Positions 53,339 through 61,688 of a stretch of 64,000 nt of DNA are shown piece after piece. Every line of letters begins with the position of its first letter. The first letter of the stretch is position 1. The stretch spans positions 1,240,001 through 1,304,000 of the forward strand of contig CAWBNP010000002.1 in the NCBI GenBank assembly GCA_963790245.1, written 5' to 3'. Under the pieces are notes generated by a model. The model was not told the origin of the DNA and ran no database searches. It saw only the letters and a program-made list of their open reading frames with translations. Made by a program: the position numbers and the translations under genes. The stretch comes from JACCVG01 sp963790245. GTDB taxonomy: Bacteria; Actinomycetota; Thermoleophilia; Solirubrobacterales; Thermoleophilaceae.

Positions 53339-54889
53339 CTAGTGCTTACGGCGCTTCCCGTGCAGCAACGCCATGCCCTTCTCCAGCCGCTCCGACCGCT
53401 TCTTGGTGAAGGGATAGAAGTGGAGCTCGCGCTTGGGCCCGAAACGCGCGATCGTGATCGTCTGGGAGCGGGTGTACTTGCGGATCCCTCCGGCCCCGTG
53501 ACGCGAGCCGAGGCCCGACTCCTTGTGACCACCGAACGGGACCTCCTGGGCGGCGTAGTTGAGCATGCACTCGTTCACACAGGCGTTACCCGCCTGGATC
53601 CGGCGCGCAACGCGCTCGCCCTTCTCGATGTCCTTGGTGAAGACGCTCGAGTTGAGCCCGTAGTTGGAGTCGTTGGCCAGCCGCAGAGCCTCCTCTTCAT
53701 CGGCGACCTTCATGATCGGCAGCGTCGGGCCGAAGGTCTCCTCGGTCATCGCCGCCATCGTGTGGTCGACGTCGACGAGCACCGTCGGCTCGAAGAAGTG
53801 GCCGTTCTCGTCGCTGCGGCCGCCACCGACGAGCACCTTTGCGCCCTTGGCGACCGCGTCCTTGACGTGGCGCTCGACGATGTCCGCCTGCGGCGGGTGG
53901 ATCACCGCGCCGACCTCGACCGAGCCCGCAGCACCGGGGGCGCCCTGGCGCAGCGCGCGTGTCTTGTCGACGCACTTGGCGACGAACTCGTCATAGATCG
54001 GGGCCTCGACGTAGACGCGCTCGATCGACTGACAGACCTGTCCCGCGTTGAGCATCGAGTACTGGACCGCGAAGTTTGCCGCCCGCTCGACGTCGGCATC
54101 GCGCAACACGATCATCGGATCCTTGCCGCCGAGCTCGAGCGAGACCGGCGTCAGCGTCTCGGCAGCGCGGGCCATGATCTTCTTGCCGGTCGCGGTCGAG
54201 CCGGTGAACATCAGCATGTCCGAGTGGTCGACCAGCGCCGCACCGGTCTCACCGCGTCCGGTCGCGACCAGGAACGTGTCGCGCGGAGCGCCGATTTCCT
54301 GCCAGGCCTCCTCCATCAGCAGGTTCGACAGCGGCGTGACCTCACTCGGCTTGACGACAACGCTGTTGCCGGCCATCAGGGCCGGGATCGCATCGCCGAA
54401 GCAGAGTGTCAGCGGGAAATTCCAGGGGCCGATGATCCCGACCACGCCGACCGGCTCGTAGCGAACGAGCAGCTTCTTGCCGAGCAGCAGGGGAGAATGC
54501 GAGCGGACCTTCTCATCGGCGAGGTACTTGGGCGCCTGCTTGGCCCAGAAGCTCAGCGAGTCGATGCAATAGACCCAATCAGCGAGCACCGCGTCCTCGC
54601 GCGTCTTGCCGGTCTCCTCCATCACGGCCCCGATCACGCGGTCGCGGTTGTCGACCATCCACTGCTTGATCGCGCGCATGTAATGGGCGCGGCCGGCGTA
54701 GCCGAGCGCCTCCCAGCCGGGCTGCGCGGCACGGGCGCGAGCCACCAGTGCGGCGACCTCGTCCGAAGACATGTCGGGAACGTGGGCGACGATCTTGCCC
54801 GTCGCCGGGTTCTCGACCGGGATCGTGGACGGTCCGGCGGCGACGGTTCCTTTGGTGGCTGCTGCGGGGCGCTCTTCGACGGTCGACAT
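53339..54889 (-). CDS. NAD(P)-dependent aldehyde dehydrogenase
   Basis: A 516-residue ALDH. NAD-binding 'GIIGPWNFPLTLCFG' and 'FTGSTATGKKIM', general base Glu in 'SLELGGKDPMIV', nucleophile Cys in 'NAGQVCQSIERV' and the end motif 'EVPFGGHKESGLGSRHG'. An extra basic C-terminal tail ('FTKKRSERLEKG', 'LLHGKRRKH') resembles the membrane-associated coniferyl- or fatty-aldehyde-type ALDHs. ATG 54889 has AGGAGG at good spacing. It follows the cyclophilin gene by 38 bases. Confidence 0.93.
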   Translation of the reverse strand: MSTVEERPAAATKGTVAAGPSTIPVENPATGKIVAHVPDMSSDEVAALVARARAAQPGWEALGYAGRAHYMRAIKQWMVDNRDRVIGAVMEETGKTREDAVLADWVYCIDSLSFWAKQAPKYLADEKVRSHSPLLLGKKLLVRYEPVGVVGIIGPWNFPLTLCFGDAIPALMAGNSVVVKPSEVTPLSNLLMEEAWQEIGAPRDTFLVATGRGETGAALVDHSDMLMFTGSTATGKKIMARAAETLTPVSLELGGKDPMIVLRDADVERAANFAVQYSMLNAGQVCQSIERVYVEAPIYDEFVAKCVDKTRALRQGAPGAAGSVEVGAVIHPPQADIVERHVKDAVAKGAKVLVGGGRSDENGHFFEPTVLVDVDHTMAAMTEETFGPTLPIMKVADEEEALRLANDSNYGLNSSVFTKDIEKGERVARRIQAGNACVNECMLNYAAQEVPFGGHKESGLGSRHGAGGIRKYTRSQTITIARFGPKRELHFYPFTKKRSERLEKGMALLHGKRRKH

Positions 54890-54927
54890 CAGGTCCTCCT
54901 CGGTAACACGAAGTCTTGCGGGCGATT

Positions 54928-55386
54928 CTACGCCGAGATCTCGATTCGCTCGATCTTGCAGTCCTCGGTCGGTCGGTCGCGGCCATCGGTCGGGCTCGCC
55001 TCGATCGCGTCGACCGCTTCCATCCCCGACGTGACCTGTCCGAACACGGTGTGCTTGCCGTCGAGCCAGCTCGCCGCAGGGGCGGTCACGAGGAAGAACT
55101 GGCTGCCGTTGGTATTCGGACCGGCGTTGGCCATCGCGAGCGCGCCCCGGATCACCTTGTGGTCGTTGAACTCGTCCTCGAAGGTGTAGCCGGGGCCGCC
55201 GGTGCCGGTCCCCTCGGGGCAACCGCCCTGGATCATGAAGTCCTTGATCACGCGGTGGAAGATCAGCCCGTCGTAGTAGCCGTCGGCGGCGAGCTTGGTG
55301 AAGTTCTCCACCGTCTTCGGGGCCTCTTCGTCGAAGAGGTCGATCTCGATCGGGCCCTTGGTGGTGTGCATCGTGGCTTGCTTCAT
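54928..55386 (-). CDS. Peptidyl-prolyl cis-trans isomerase (cyclophilin)
   Basis: A 152-residue cytoplasmic cyclophilin. Catalytic-site motifs: 'FHRVIKDFMIQGG' (with Arg and Phe), 'GYTFEDEF', 'ALAMANAGPNTNGSQFF' and 'LDGKHTVFGQV'. It speeds folding at proline bonds. The ATG overlaps the stop of the DEAD-box helicase gene (ATGA), so the two are translationally coupled. Confidence 0.95.
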   Translation of the reverse strand: MKQATMHTTKGPIEIDLFDEEAPKTVENFTKLAADGYYDGLIFHRVIKDFMIQGGCPEGTGTGGPGYTFEDEFNDHKVIRGALAMANAGPNTNGSQFFLVTAPAASWLDGKHTVFGQVTSGMEAVDAIEASPTDGRDRPTEDCKIERIEISA

Positions 55387-57005
55387 GGTCGTCCAGCTAC
55401 CTCCAGTTCGAGTTTTACTCCGCGCACCTCGTTGCCGGCGACTTTGGCGACGACGTCCGCGGCGCGGTCGGCCGGGACCTCGACGAGGCTGAAGCGCTCG
55501 AGGACGCGCACGTTTCGGACGTCCTCTCCGTCGAGTCGCGAGTTGTCGACGATCACGGAGATGATGTCGGCCGGCTCGAGACCGTGCGATCGGCCGGCGG
55601 CGATCACCAGCTTGGAAGCGGGTGGGTCGAGCTCGCGGCGCGGCTTGGTGTGGCGCGGCCGGCGTGTCTCTTGGAGCTCGGGTTCGGGCTCGGGCTCCGT
55701 GGCGGTGCCGGGCTCAGCCTTTGCTTCTGCCTCGACCTCGCTCGGGGCCTCGGGCTCCTTCTTGCGGCGGGATCTCCGCGGCTTGGGCGCAACCGGCTGC
55801 TCGTCGGTTTCGGCCTCCCGGGGTTCGGCAGCGTTGTCGGGCGCCGGCTCCTCTGCGGCGGCCCGCTCGCCCTCGGGCCGGTGCTGATCACTGGTGGCAC
55901 CCGGCGACCAGGGCACGATCTTGGTCTTGGCGTGGCGCTCGATCGCCTCGAGGTCGTCGCGCTGCTTGGAGGTAATGAACGTCAGTGCGCGTCCGGTCCG
56001 TCCGACCCGGCCGGTGCGGCCGATCCGGTGGACGTAGACGTCGGGCGAGTTCGGCACGTCGTAGTTGATGACATGGGTGACGCCGGAGATGTCGAGCCCA
56101 CGCGCGGCGATGTCGGTCGCGACGATCAGCTTCTCGCGCCCGCCCTTGAAAGCGATCATCACGCCGTCGCGGCTGCCCTGGGAGAGGTCGCCGTGGAGCG
56201 CCTTGACCCGGATCCCGTCGCGGTCGAGCGACCGCGCGAGGCGGTCGGCGCCGATCTTTGTACGCACGAAGATGATCGCCTGGTCGGGCCGCTCCTCCTT
56301 GAGCACCTTGGCGAGCGCCGCGGGCTTGTCGGACTGGGAGACCTCGACGTGGAACTGCTCGACGGTGTCGATCGTCAGCGTCGCGGCGGCGACCTTGATC
56401 GTCACCGGGTCATACATCCCCTTCTCGGCGAGCTTCTTGATCGGCGGCGGCATCGTGGCCGAGAAGAGCCCGGTCTGGCGGCCGGAGGGGCAGCGGGCGA
56501 GGATCTTCTCGACGTCCTCGAAGAAGCCGAGGTCGAGCATCTCATCGGCCTCGTCGAGAACGACGAAGCGGGTGCCGCTGAGCATCAGCGCGTGGCGGCC
56601 CATCAGGTCCATCACCCGGCCTACGGTCCCGACGACGACCTGACCGCCCTCCTTGAGCTGGGCGATCTGGGTGCGGATCGGTGCACCGCCGAAGACGGCG
56701 ACCACCTCGACGCCCTTTTTGGCGCCATAAGCGCGCAGCGCCTGGGTGACCTGGATGCAGAGCTCGCGGGTCGGCGTGAGAACGAGCGCCTGGACGTCCT
56801 CGTCGCGGACGTCGATGTATTCGAGCAGTGGCAGACCAAAGGCGGCTGTCTTGCCGGTTCCGGTCTGGGCCTGGCCGATCATGTCGCGGCCCTCGAGCAA
56901 AACGGGGATCGCCTGCTCCTGGATCGGGGTCGGCTTGTCGTAACCGAGATGGGTCAGCGCATCGAGAATCGGCTCGGAGAGACCGAGCTCGGCGAAAGTC
57001 GTCAC
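55383..57005 (-). CDS. DEAD-box RNA helicase with DbpA-type RNA-binding domain
   Basis: A 540-residue helicase from GTG 57005, which starts the usual 'TTFAELGLSEPILDAL' Q-motif region; the open frame upstream is not protein-like. Motif I 'AQTGTGKT', Ia 'PTRELC', II 'LDEADE', III 'SATMP', V 'ATDIAARGLDI' and VI 'HRIGRTGR' are complete. A 90-residue acidic, Pro- and Lys-rich linker (about 385-470) leads to a C-terminal domain 'IAAGRSHGLEPADIISVI' like the DbpA/CsdA RNA-binding fold. Probable roles are ribosome assembly or RNA turnover. Confidence 0.94.
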   Translation of the reverse strand: MTTFAELGLSEPILDALTHLGYDKPTPIQEQAIPVLLEGRDMIGQAQTGTGKTAAFGLPLLEYIDVRDEDVQALVLTPTRELCIQVTQALRAYGAKKGVEVVAVFGGAPIRTQIAQLKEGGQVVVGTVGRVMDLMGRHALMLSGTRFVVLDEADEMLDLGFFEDVEKILARCPSGRQTGLFSATMPPPIKKLAEKGMYDPVTIKVAAATLTIDTVEQFHVEVSQSDKPAALAKVLKEERPDQAIIFVRTKIGADRLARSLDRDGIRVKALHGDLSQGSRDGVMIAFKGGREKLIVATDIAARGLDISGVTHVINYDVPNSPDVYVHRIGRTGRVGRTGRALTFITSKQRDDLEAIERHAKTKIVPWSPGATSDQHRPEGERAAAEEPAPDNAAEPREAETDEQPVAPKPRRSRRKKEPEAPSEVEAEAKAEPGTATEPEPEPELQETRRPRHTKPRRELDPPASKLVIAAGRSHGLEPADIISVIVDNSRLDGEDVRNVRVLERFSLVEVPADRAADVVAKVAGNEVRGVKLELEVAGRP

Positions 57006-57169
57006 GAGGTGAGCGTACTGACGGAGTGAACCCGCCGGGGACCTGGTGCGAATAGGCGGTAGAGCAGGAGTCTCTAGGAAGCAGGCCTTCAGCCGGACAG
57101 CCTGTCCGGATCGCAGGGCGAAAAGACAGAACGTGGAGAGCAGACCGTGAGGATTCAGGAGGCGGAAAA

Positions 57170-57415
57170 ATGAACTGGTTGCGCAGATGGCGCTGCCATC
57201 ACGACAGCGAGTGGGAGATCCACAGTGCCGAGCGCCTTGTCGGCGATGACGGCGATGAGTATCTGGGCAACCATTACGTTCTCGTTTGCCGCGATTGCGG
57301 GAAGCGGGCAAATGCGTCATTCGTGAAGAGGCCGATGCCTGACCCAGGCACATCGAAGCCGTCGACCCTGCGCTCTACGACGCTCACCGGAGCGACGAGT
57401 TCCACGTCCACGTGA
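57170..57415 (+). CDS. Small zinc-ribbon-like protein
   Basis: An 81-residue protein. Potential metal ligands are 'CHHDSEW' (Cys10 and two His) and 'LVCRDCGKRA' (C-x2-C), as in small zinc ribbons. The C-terminal 25 residues are Ser/Thr-rich and disordered-looking. AGGAGG at 57157-57162 sits seven bases before the ATG, which strongly supports translation. GC content is lower than in neighbouring genes. It is divergent from the helicase. Unknown function. Confidence 0.6.
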   Translation: MNWLRRWRCHHDSEWEIHSAERLVGDDGDEYLGNHYVLVCRDCGKRANASFVKRPMPDPGTSKPSTLRSTTLTGATSSTST

Positions 57416-57493
57416 TCAGTCGCGCCCGGACAGGATCCACGAGCGATAGGAGCGGGTGCGTCCAGGTCACGCGTAGAACCCCTGGGATCGTCG

Positions 57494-58180
57494 TCAGCTC
57501 AGGCTGATGAGCGCCCGGAACTGCTCGGGGGGCGGGAGCTCCGCGAGCAGCTTCCAGGGCCCCGAGGGCGCTAGGTCATCGAGCGGGATCGGGCCGGTCG
57601 CGACGGCGATCGTCCTGGCGCCGACGGCCTTGCCGCAGGCGACGTCGTGCGTGGTGTCGCCGATCACGTAGGGCGTGAAGTCGACCCCGGCGCCGAAGAA
57701 GCCGGCTGCCAGCTCGACAGCCGCGCGCGCGATCTCTGCGCGCTCGCCCGGCCCGACGCAGAAGGCTCCCTCGTCGAGGCGGTCTATCAGCCCGTAGTGG
57801 GTCAGCTTGGCATGCGCGCCGGCCCGCGTATTGCCGGTCAGCAGGAGGTTGAGCACGTCGTCGCGCCCGGCGAGGTCATCGAGGATCTCGCGGACGTTGG
57901 GCATCACGTACCCCTCGCGCATCGGCAGGCAGCGCGGCAGCTCGCGCTCGTAGACGCGAAGGAACTTCGAGACGCTCTCCTCGTCGGCCGGCTCCCCGAG
58001 CTGTTCGATCAGCAGCGCCGCGATCGAGGCGTCGGTCAGCCCCGCCGTCCGCAGCTCGGTGATGTCGGGCTCGCGTCCGTAGACCTCGCGCACAGCGGCC
58101 TCGATCGCGAAGACTCCGGCGCGCGCGGTGCTGAGCAGCGTCCCGTCGAGGTCCCAGAACAGCGCGACGGGTGAGCTCAC
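57494..58180 (-). CDS. HAD-IA family phosphatase-like hydrolase
   Basis: A 228-residue HAD protein. Motif I 'LFWDLDGTLL' with both acid residues, motif II 'LLLTGNTR', motif III Lys in the segment after it and motif IV 'YVIGDTTHDVACG'. The cap lies at about residues 18-90. GTG 58180 overlaps the stop of the cytidylyltransferase gene (GTGA). Such a phosphatase next to a CMP-sugar synthetase could dephosphorylate a sugar-acid 9-phosphate, as in sialic-acid pathways; that link is inference. Confidence 0.9.
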   Translation of the reverse strand: MSSPVALFWDLDGTLLSTARAGVFAIEAAVREVYGREPDITELRTAGLTDASIAALLIEQLGEPADEESVSKFLRVYERELPRCLPMREGYVMPNVREILDDLAGRDDVLNLLLTGNTRAGAHAKLTHYGLIDRLDEGAFCVGPGERAEIARAAVELAAGFFGAGVDFTPYVIGDTTHDVACGKAVGARTIAVATGPIPLDDLAPSGPWKLLAELPPPEQFRALISLS

Positions 58181-58906
58181 GCGCGCACCTCAGGCAGCGC
58201 CGCCTCGCCCGCGGCGACCAGCGCCTCGGCGCGCTGCCAATCATCGGGGTAGTCGATCGAGAACCCCTCGACGCCCCGACTGAGGAACGGGAGCACGCGC
58301 TCGCCCGAGATGCTGCCCTGCTCTTGGACCGCACGCACCCGCGCGATTTCGAGGCTGGAGTCCTGGATGTAGACCTCGGGCAGCGCCGCGTACTGGCGTG
58401 AATGGAGCGGCACCGGCACGCCGTCGTCGGGCTGTTCGAGCAGCGGGCTGCATCAGCGGATCTTCGATCGTCCACATCTTGCCCGGGTGCTCGCGGCAGA
58501 GCGTGACGGCCCGAATCGAGTCCGCATCCGGCTCGGCCAGCAGTGCATCAAATGCGGCACGGATCGAATCGGCGCTGCGGAACGGGCTGGTCGGGCGCAG
58601 GATCGCGAACAGATCGAAGGCGCTCTCAGAACGGCCCAGCGCGTGACGAACCCAGTCGATGTCGGGCGAGGTCGAGCCGGCCATCGATTCAGGCCGCAGC
58701 CAGGGCGCCTGCGCCCCGTAACGGACGGCGATATCGGCGATCTCCTGCGAGTCGGTCGAGACGAGCACGCAGTCGAACAGCTCGCTCTCGCGTGCCGCGG
58801 CGATCGTGTAGGCGATCAGCGGGTGGCCCGCCAGCTCGCGCACGTTCTTGCCGGGCACGCGGGTCGAGCCCGCGCGAGCGGGAATCAACGCGATCGCTGA
58901 GGCCAT
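58177..58906 (-). pseudogene. Frameshifted acylneuraminate cytidylyltransferase-like gene
   Basis: Starting at ATG 58906: 'IALIPARAGSTRVPGKNV' (nucleotide loop), 'VLVSTDSQEIADIA' and 'LRPTSPFRSADSI' are hallmarks of CMP-sugar synthetases of the NeuA/KdsB type. After 'WTIEDPLMQP' the frame breaks; the natural continuation is one base over: 'LLEQPDDGVPVPLHSRQ' and 'YIQDSSLEIARV', ending at 58177. A single extra base in the GGG run at 58445-58447 accounts for it exactly. Repaired length is about 242 residues, normal for the family. Either a true lesion or a sequencing error. Confidence 0.85.
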
Positions 58907-60360
58907 CAGACCGCTGAAGGGTCGTGGTTGACGTAGACGGTCTTGAGGTCTGAGTAGACCTCGATCGCCTCGGTGCCGGCCTCGCGCCAGCCGTTGCCCG
59001 AATCGCGCAGCCCGCCGAACGGCATGTGCGGCTCGGAGCCATAGGTCGGGCCGTTGACCGACGCGACGCCGCTCTGGACGCGGGCGAGGAACTCCTGGCC
59101 GCGATGGACGCTCGCCGTCCAGATCGACGCCGTCAGACCGTAGGGCGAGTCGTTGGCGGCGGCGAGCGCCTCCTCGAACCCGCTCACCGGCCGAATCGTC
59201 GCGATCGGGCCGAACAGCTCCTGCGAGTCGAGGTCGGTCGTCTCGACGAGCGTCGGCGACATGTAGAAGCCGCCGTCGTGGTCCGGGCCGGTCAGCCGCT
59301 CGCCGCCGCAGAGCACGGTCGCGCCCCGCTCCCGCGCGCTGGCGACCGCGGTGACCATCTGGTCGAGCTGGCCCTCGTTGATCACCGGCCCGTAGTCGTG
59401 CTCATCGCCCGGACCGATCCGCTGGGCGGCCGCCTGTTCGAGCATCAGGTCGCGGAACCGGTCGTAGACGGCTTCGAACACGAGCAGCCGACTGCCCGCG
59501 GCGCAGCGCTGCCCCGCGTTGCTGAAAGCCGAGAGCGCCGCGGCCTGGGCGGCGGCCTCGAGGTCGGCGTCGTCGCAGACGATCAGGGGGTTCTTGCCGC
59601 CGAGCTCGAGGCAGACCTTTGCCAGCCGCTCGCCGGCCGTGCGGGCGATCATCCGGCCGACCGACGTGGACCCGGTAAAGCTGACAACGGCGACGTCGGG
59701 GTGCTCGACGAGCGGCTGCCCCGCCTCCTCGCCCATCCCATGCACGAGGTTGAGCACTCCGGCCGGGACGCCCGCCTCGGCGGCGAGCCTGCAGAACGCC
59801 GAGGCGGTCTCGGGCGTGTCCTCAGAGGCCTTCAGCACGACGCCGTTGCCGCACAACAGCGCCGGGAACACCTTCCACGCGACGTTGGCGATCGGGGTGT
59901 TGGCGGCGATGATCAGCCCCGCCACGCCGAGTGGCTGGCGCACCGTCATCGCCTGGCGGTTCGGCACGCCGCTGGTCGTCGTCTTGGCGTAGGAGCGCCG
60001 GCCCTCGCCGGCGACGAAGTAGCCCATCTCGATCGCGCCGCCGGTCTCGCCGAGCGCGTCCTTGGGCGCCTTGCCCGTCTCGGCGGAGACAATCGCCGCG
60101 ATCTGATCGCGGTCGCGTTCGAGCAGCCCGGCGATCCGGCGCAGCGCGTCGCCACGCTGGACGGGCGTCAGCCCCGCCCACTCGGGTTGGGCGCGCTTGG
60201 CAGCCGCGACGGCCGCTTCGACGTCGGCGCGCTGCGAGGCGGCGACCGAGCTGAGCGGCTCACCGGTCGCGGGCGCCAGCTTCTGAAACCGCGCGCCGTC
60301 GAGCGCGGGGCATTCCGCCCCGTCGATGAAGTTGTCGACCTCGCGCAGCCCCTGCGTCAT
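58906..60360 (-). CDS. NAD(P)-dependent aldehyde dehydrogenase (second copy)
   Basis: A 484-residue ALDH. 'GLIIAANTPIANVAWKVFPA', 'FTGSTSVGRMI', catalytic Glu in 'CLELGGKNPLIV', Cys in 'SNAGQRCAAGSRLLV' and the end motif 'PFGGLRDSGNGWRE'. Both ends overlap neighbours: ATG 60360 overlaps the SDR stop and its own TGA overlaps the ATG of the cytidylyltransferase gene. The tight coupling suggests oxidation of an aldehyde intermediate in the same sugar or sugar-acid pathway. Confidence 0.93.
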   Translation of the reverse strand: MTQGLREVDNFIDGAECPALDGARFQKLAPATGEPLSSVAASQRADVEAAVAAAKRAQPEWAGLTPVQRGDALRRIAGLLERDRDQIAAIVSAETGKAPKDALGETGGAIEMGYFVAGEGRRSYAKTTTSGVPNRQAMTVRQPLGVAGLIIAANTPIANVAWKVFPALLCGNGVVLKASEDTPETASAFCRLAAEAGVPAGVLNLVHGMGEEAGQPLVEHPDVAVVSFTGSTSVGRMIARTAGERLAKVCLELGGKNPLIVCDDADLEAAAQAAALSAFSNAGQRCAAGSRLLVFEAVYDRFRDLMLEQAAAQRIGPGDEHDYGPVINEGQLDQMVTAVASARERGATVLCGGERLTGPDHDGGFYMSPTLVETTDLDSQELFGPIATIRPVSGFEEALAAANDSPYGLTASIWTASVHRGQEFLARVQSGVASVNGPTYGSEPHMPFGGLRDSGNGWREAGTEAIEVYSDLKTVYVNHDPSAV

Positions 60361-61133
60361 GCGGTGAACCCCCCGTCGACGCGCAGCTCGTGGCCGGTCA
60401 GGTAGCTCGACTGCTCCGAGGCCAGAAACAGCAGCGGGCCGACAAGGTCGGCCGGCTCGGCGAGCCTGCGCAGGGGGGTGCGCGCGACGTATTTCTCGAT
60501 GAACTGCTCGTCCTGGCCGCCGGCGACGCCGCCGGGCGAGAGCGCGTTGACGCGCACGCCGCGGGGTCCCCACAGCCGCGCCAGGTAGCGCGTCAGGCTC
60601 AGCACGCCGGCCTTCGACGCCCCGTAGGCGGGCGGCTTGAGGAACGGGGGATCGTGATCGAGGTGGTCATAGAAGCTCGGGTCCGGAGCGATCGAAGCGT
60701 AGAGCGAGCCGATGTTGACGATCGATCCGCCGCCGGCGCGCGCCATCGCCCCGCCGAACACCTGGGTCGCGTTGAAGGTTCCCGCGAGGTTGACGTCGAG
60801 AACGCGGCGGAAGTCGTCCAGATCGATGTCTTCGACGGTGCTTGTCCGGACCTCGGCGCCGGGTGGCTGGTCGATCCCGGCGTTGTTGACGAGCACCGAA
60901 GGAGTGCCGTGGCGGCTCTCCACCGATGCGAGCACCCGTTCGAGCGAGGCCCGGTCACAGACGTCGCCCTGCTCGAGATGCTCGGCCCCGTCGGCCACGA
61001 GATCGATCCCGACGACCGTCGCGCCCGCTTCCCAGAGCGCCTCGGTCCAAACCGGTCCCAGTTTGCCGAGAGCGCCTGTGACGATCGCCACATGCCCTTT
61101 CAAGCTACCCTCTGCCGTGCCGCTCGGCCTCAT
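60357..61133 (-). CDS. SDR family oxidoreductase
   Basis: A 258-residue classical short-chain dehydrogenase. Cofactor motif 'IVTGALGKLGPVWTEAL' (TGxxxGxG variant ending L-G), 'VVGIDLV' with Asp suggesting NAD preference, 'LVNNAGI', catalytic Ser in 'NIGSLYAS', 'AYGASKAG' (YxxxK) and 'SYLTGHELRVDGG'. First gene of a four-gene overlapping operon with an ALDH, a CMP-sugar-type cytidylyltransferase and a HAD phosphatase, so it probably works on a sugar intermediate. Confidence 0.92.
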   Translation of the reverse strand: MRPSGTAEGSLKGHVAIVTGALGKLGPVWTEALWEAGATVVGIDLVADGAEHLEQGDVCDRASLERVLASVESRHGTPSVLVNNAGIDQPPGAEVRTSTVEDIDLDDFRRVLDVNLAGTFNATQVFGGAMARAGGGSIVNIGSLYASIAPDPSFYDHLDHDPPFLKPPAYGASKAGVLSLTRYLARLWGPRGVRVNALSPGGVAGGQDEQFIEKYVARTPLRRLAEPADLVGPLLFLASEQSSYLTGHELRVDGGFTA

Positions 61134-61261
61134 TGCGCAAGCGTACGGCCTCGGCTTTCCTCCCGGTGTGTGAGGTCCGATCCTTTCGGGCAGACCGGGT
61201 GTTGTGGGTAGAGGCAGCCGCTAAACGAGTGGCGTCCCCGAATCAAGGAGCAGTTCCAACG

Positions 61262-61606
61262 ATGAAGAAGATGATCGTAGTTACAGCCGTGACCGCGCTC
61301 GCGCTGGTCACCGCGCCGACGGCACTGGCCGGCAAGTCCTTCTCGGGCACCGTCAAGGGCAGCGGGCTCTCAGCCGACTACACGCTAGAAGCGAAGGGCT
61401 CGAAGAAGGCCTGCATCGAGCTGGACAGCGGCGATCCGCTGGAGACCCTCAAGCTCAAGGCCAAGGGCGAGTCGCTCGAGCTGCCGGGCACCAGGAAGGC
61501 GTGCCGCAGCGACAAGAAGTTCGTCAAGGCCCTCAAGAAGGCCAAGTCGGTGAAGGTCACCGCCAAGGGTCCGTACGGCGAGAACCCCAAGGGCACACTG
61601 CGCTAA
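61262..61606 (+). CDS. Small secreted lysine-rich protein
   Basis: 114 residues with a clean signal peptide ('MIVVTAVTALALVTAPTALA'). The mature part is strongly basic (many Lys) and Ser/Gly-rich, with two cysteines ('KKACIEL', 'RKACRSD') that may pair. AAGGAG lies upstream of the ATG at somewhat long spacing. A very strong terminator follows. No family was recognised. It looks like an abundant small exported or wall-binding protein; this is inference. Confidence 0.7.
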   Translation: MKKMIVVTAVTALALVTAPTALAGKSFSGTVKGSGLSADYTLEAKGSKKACIELDSGDPLETLKLKAKGESLELPGTRKACRSDKKFVKALKKAKSVKVTAKGPYGENPKGTLR

Positions 61607-61635
61607 ATCCGTATCTGCAGGTAGTCCAGAAGTAC

Positions 61636-61666
61636 GAAAGGGCCGGGCGATTCGCCCGGCCCTTTC
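61636..61666. terminator. Strong bidirectional terminator between convergent genes
   Basis: Perfect 13-bp stem GAAAGGGCCGGGC / GCCCGGCCCTTTC with loop GATTC. On the plus strand it ends the small secreted-protein gene; its A-rich left edge makes it suitable for the minus-strand glycoside hydrolase gene, whose stop is 23 bases away. Confidence 0.85.
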
Positions 61667-61688
61667 CGTGCGCGCCCAGGAAAACCGC

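Noticed and set aside
57006..57353. N-terminal extension of the DEAD-box helicase
   Set aside because: The extra 116 codons are not protein-like, precede the normal Q-motif start, and lie opposite a small gene with a strong ribosome-binding site.
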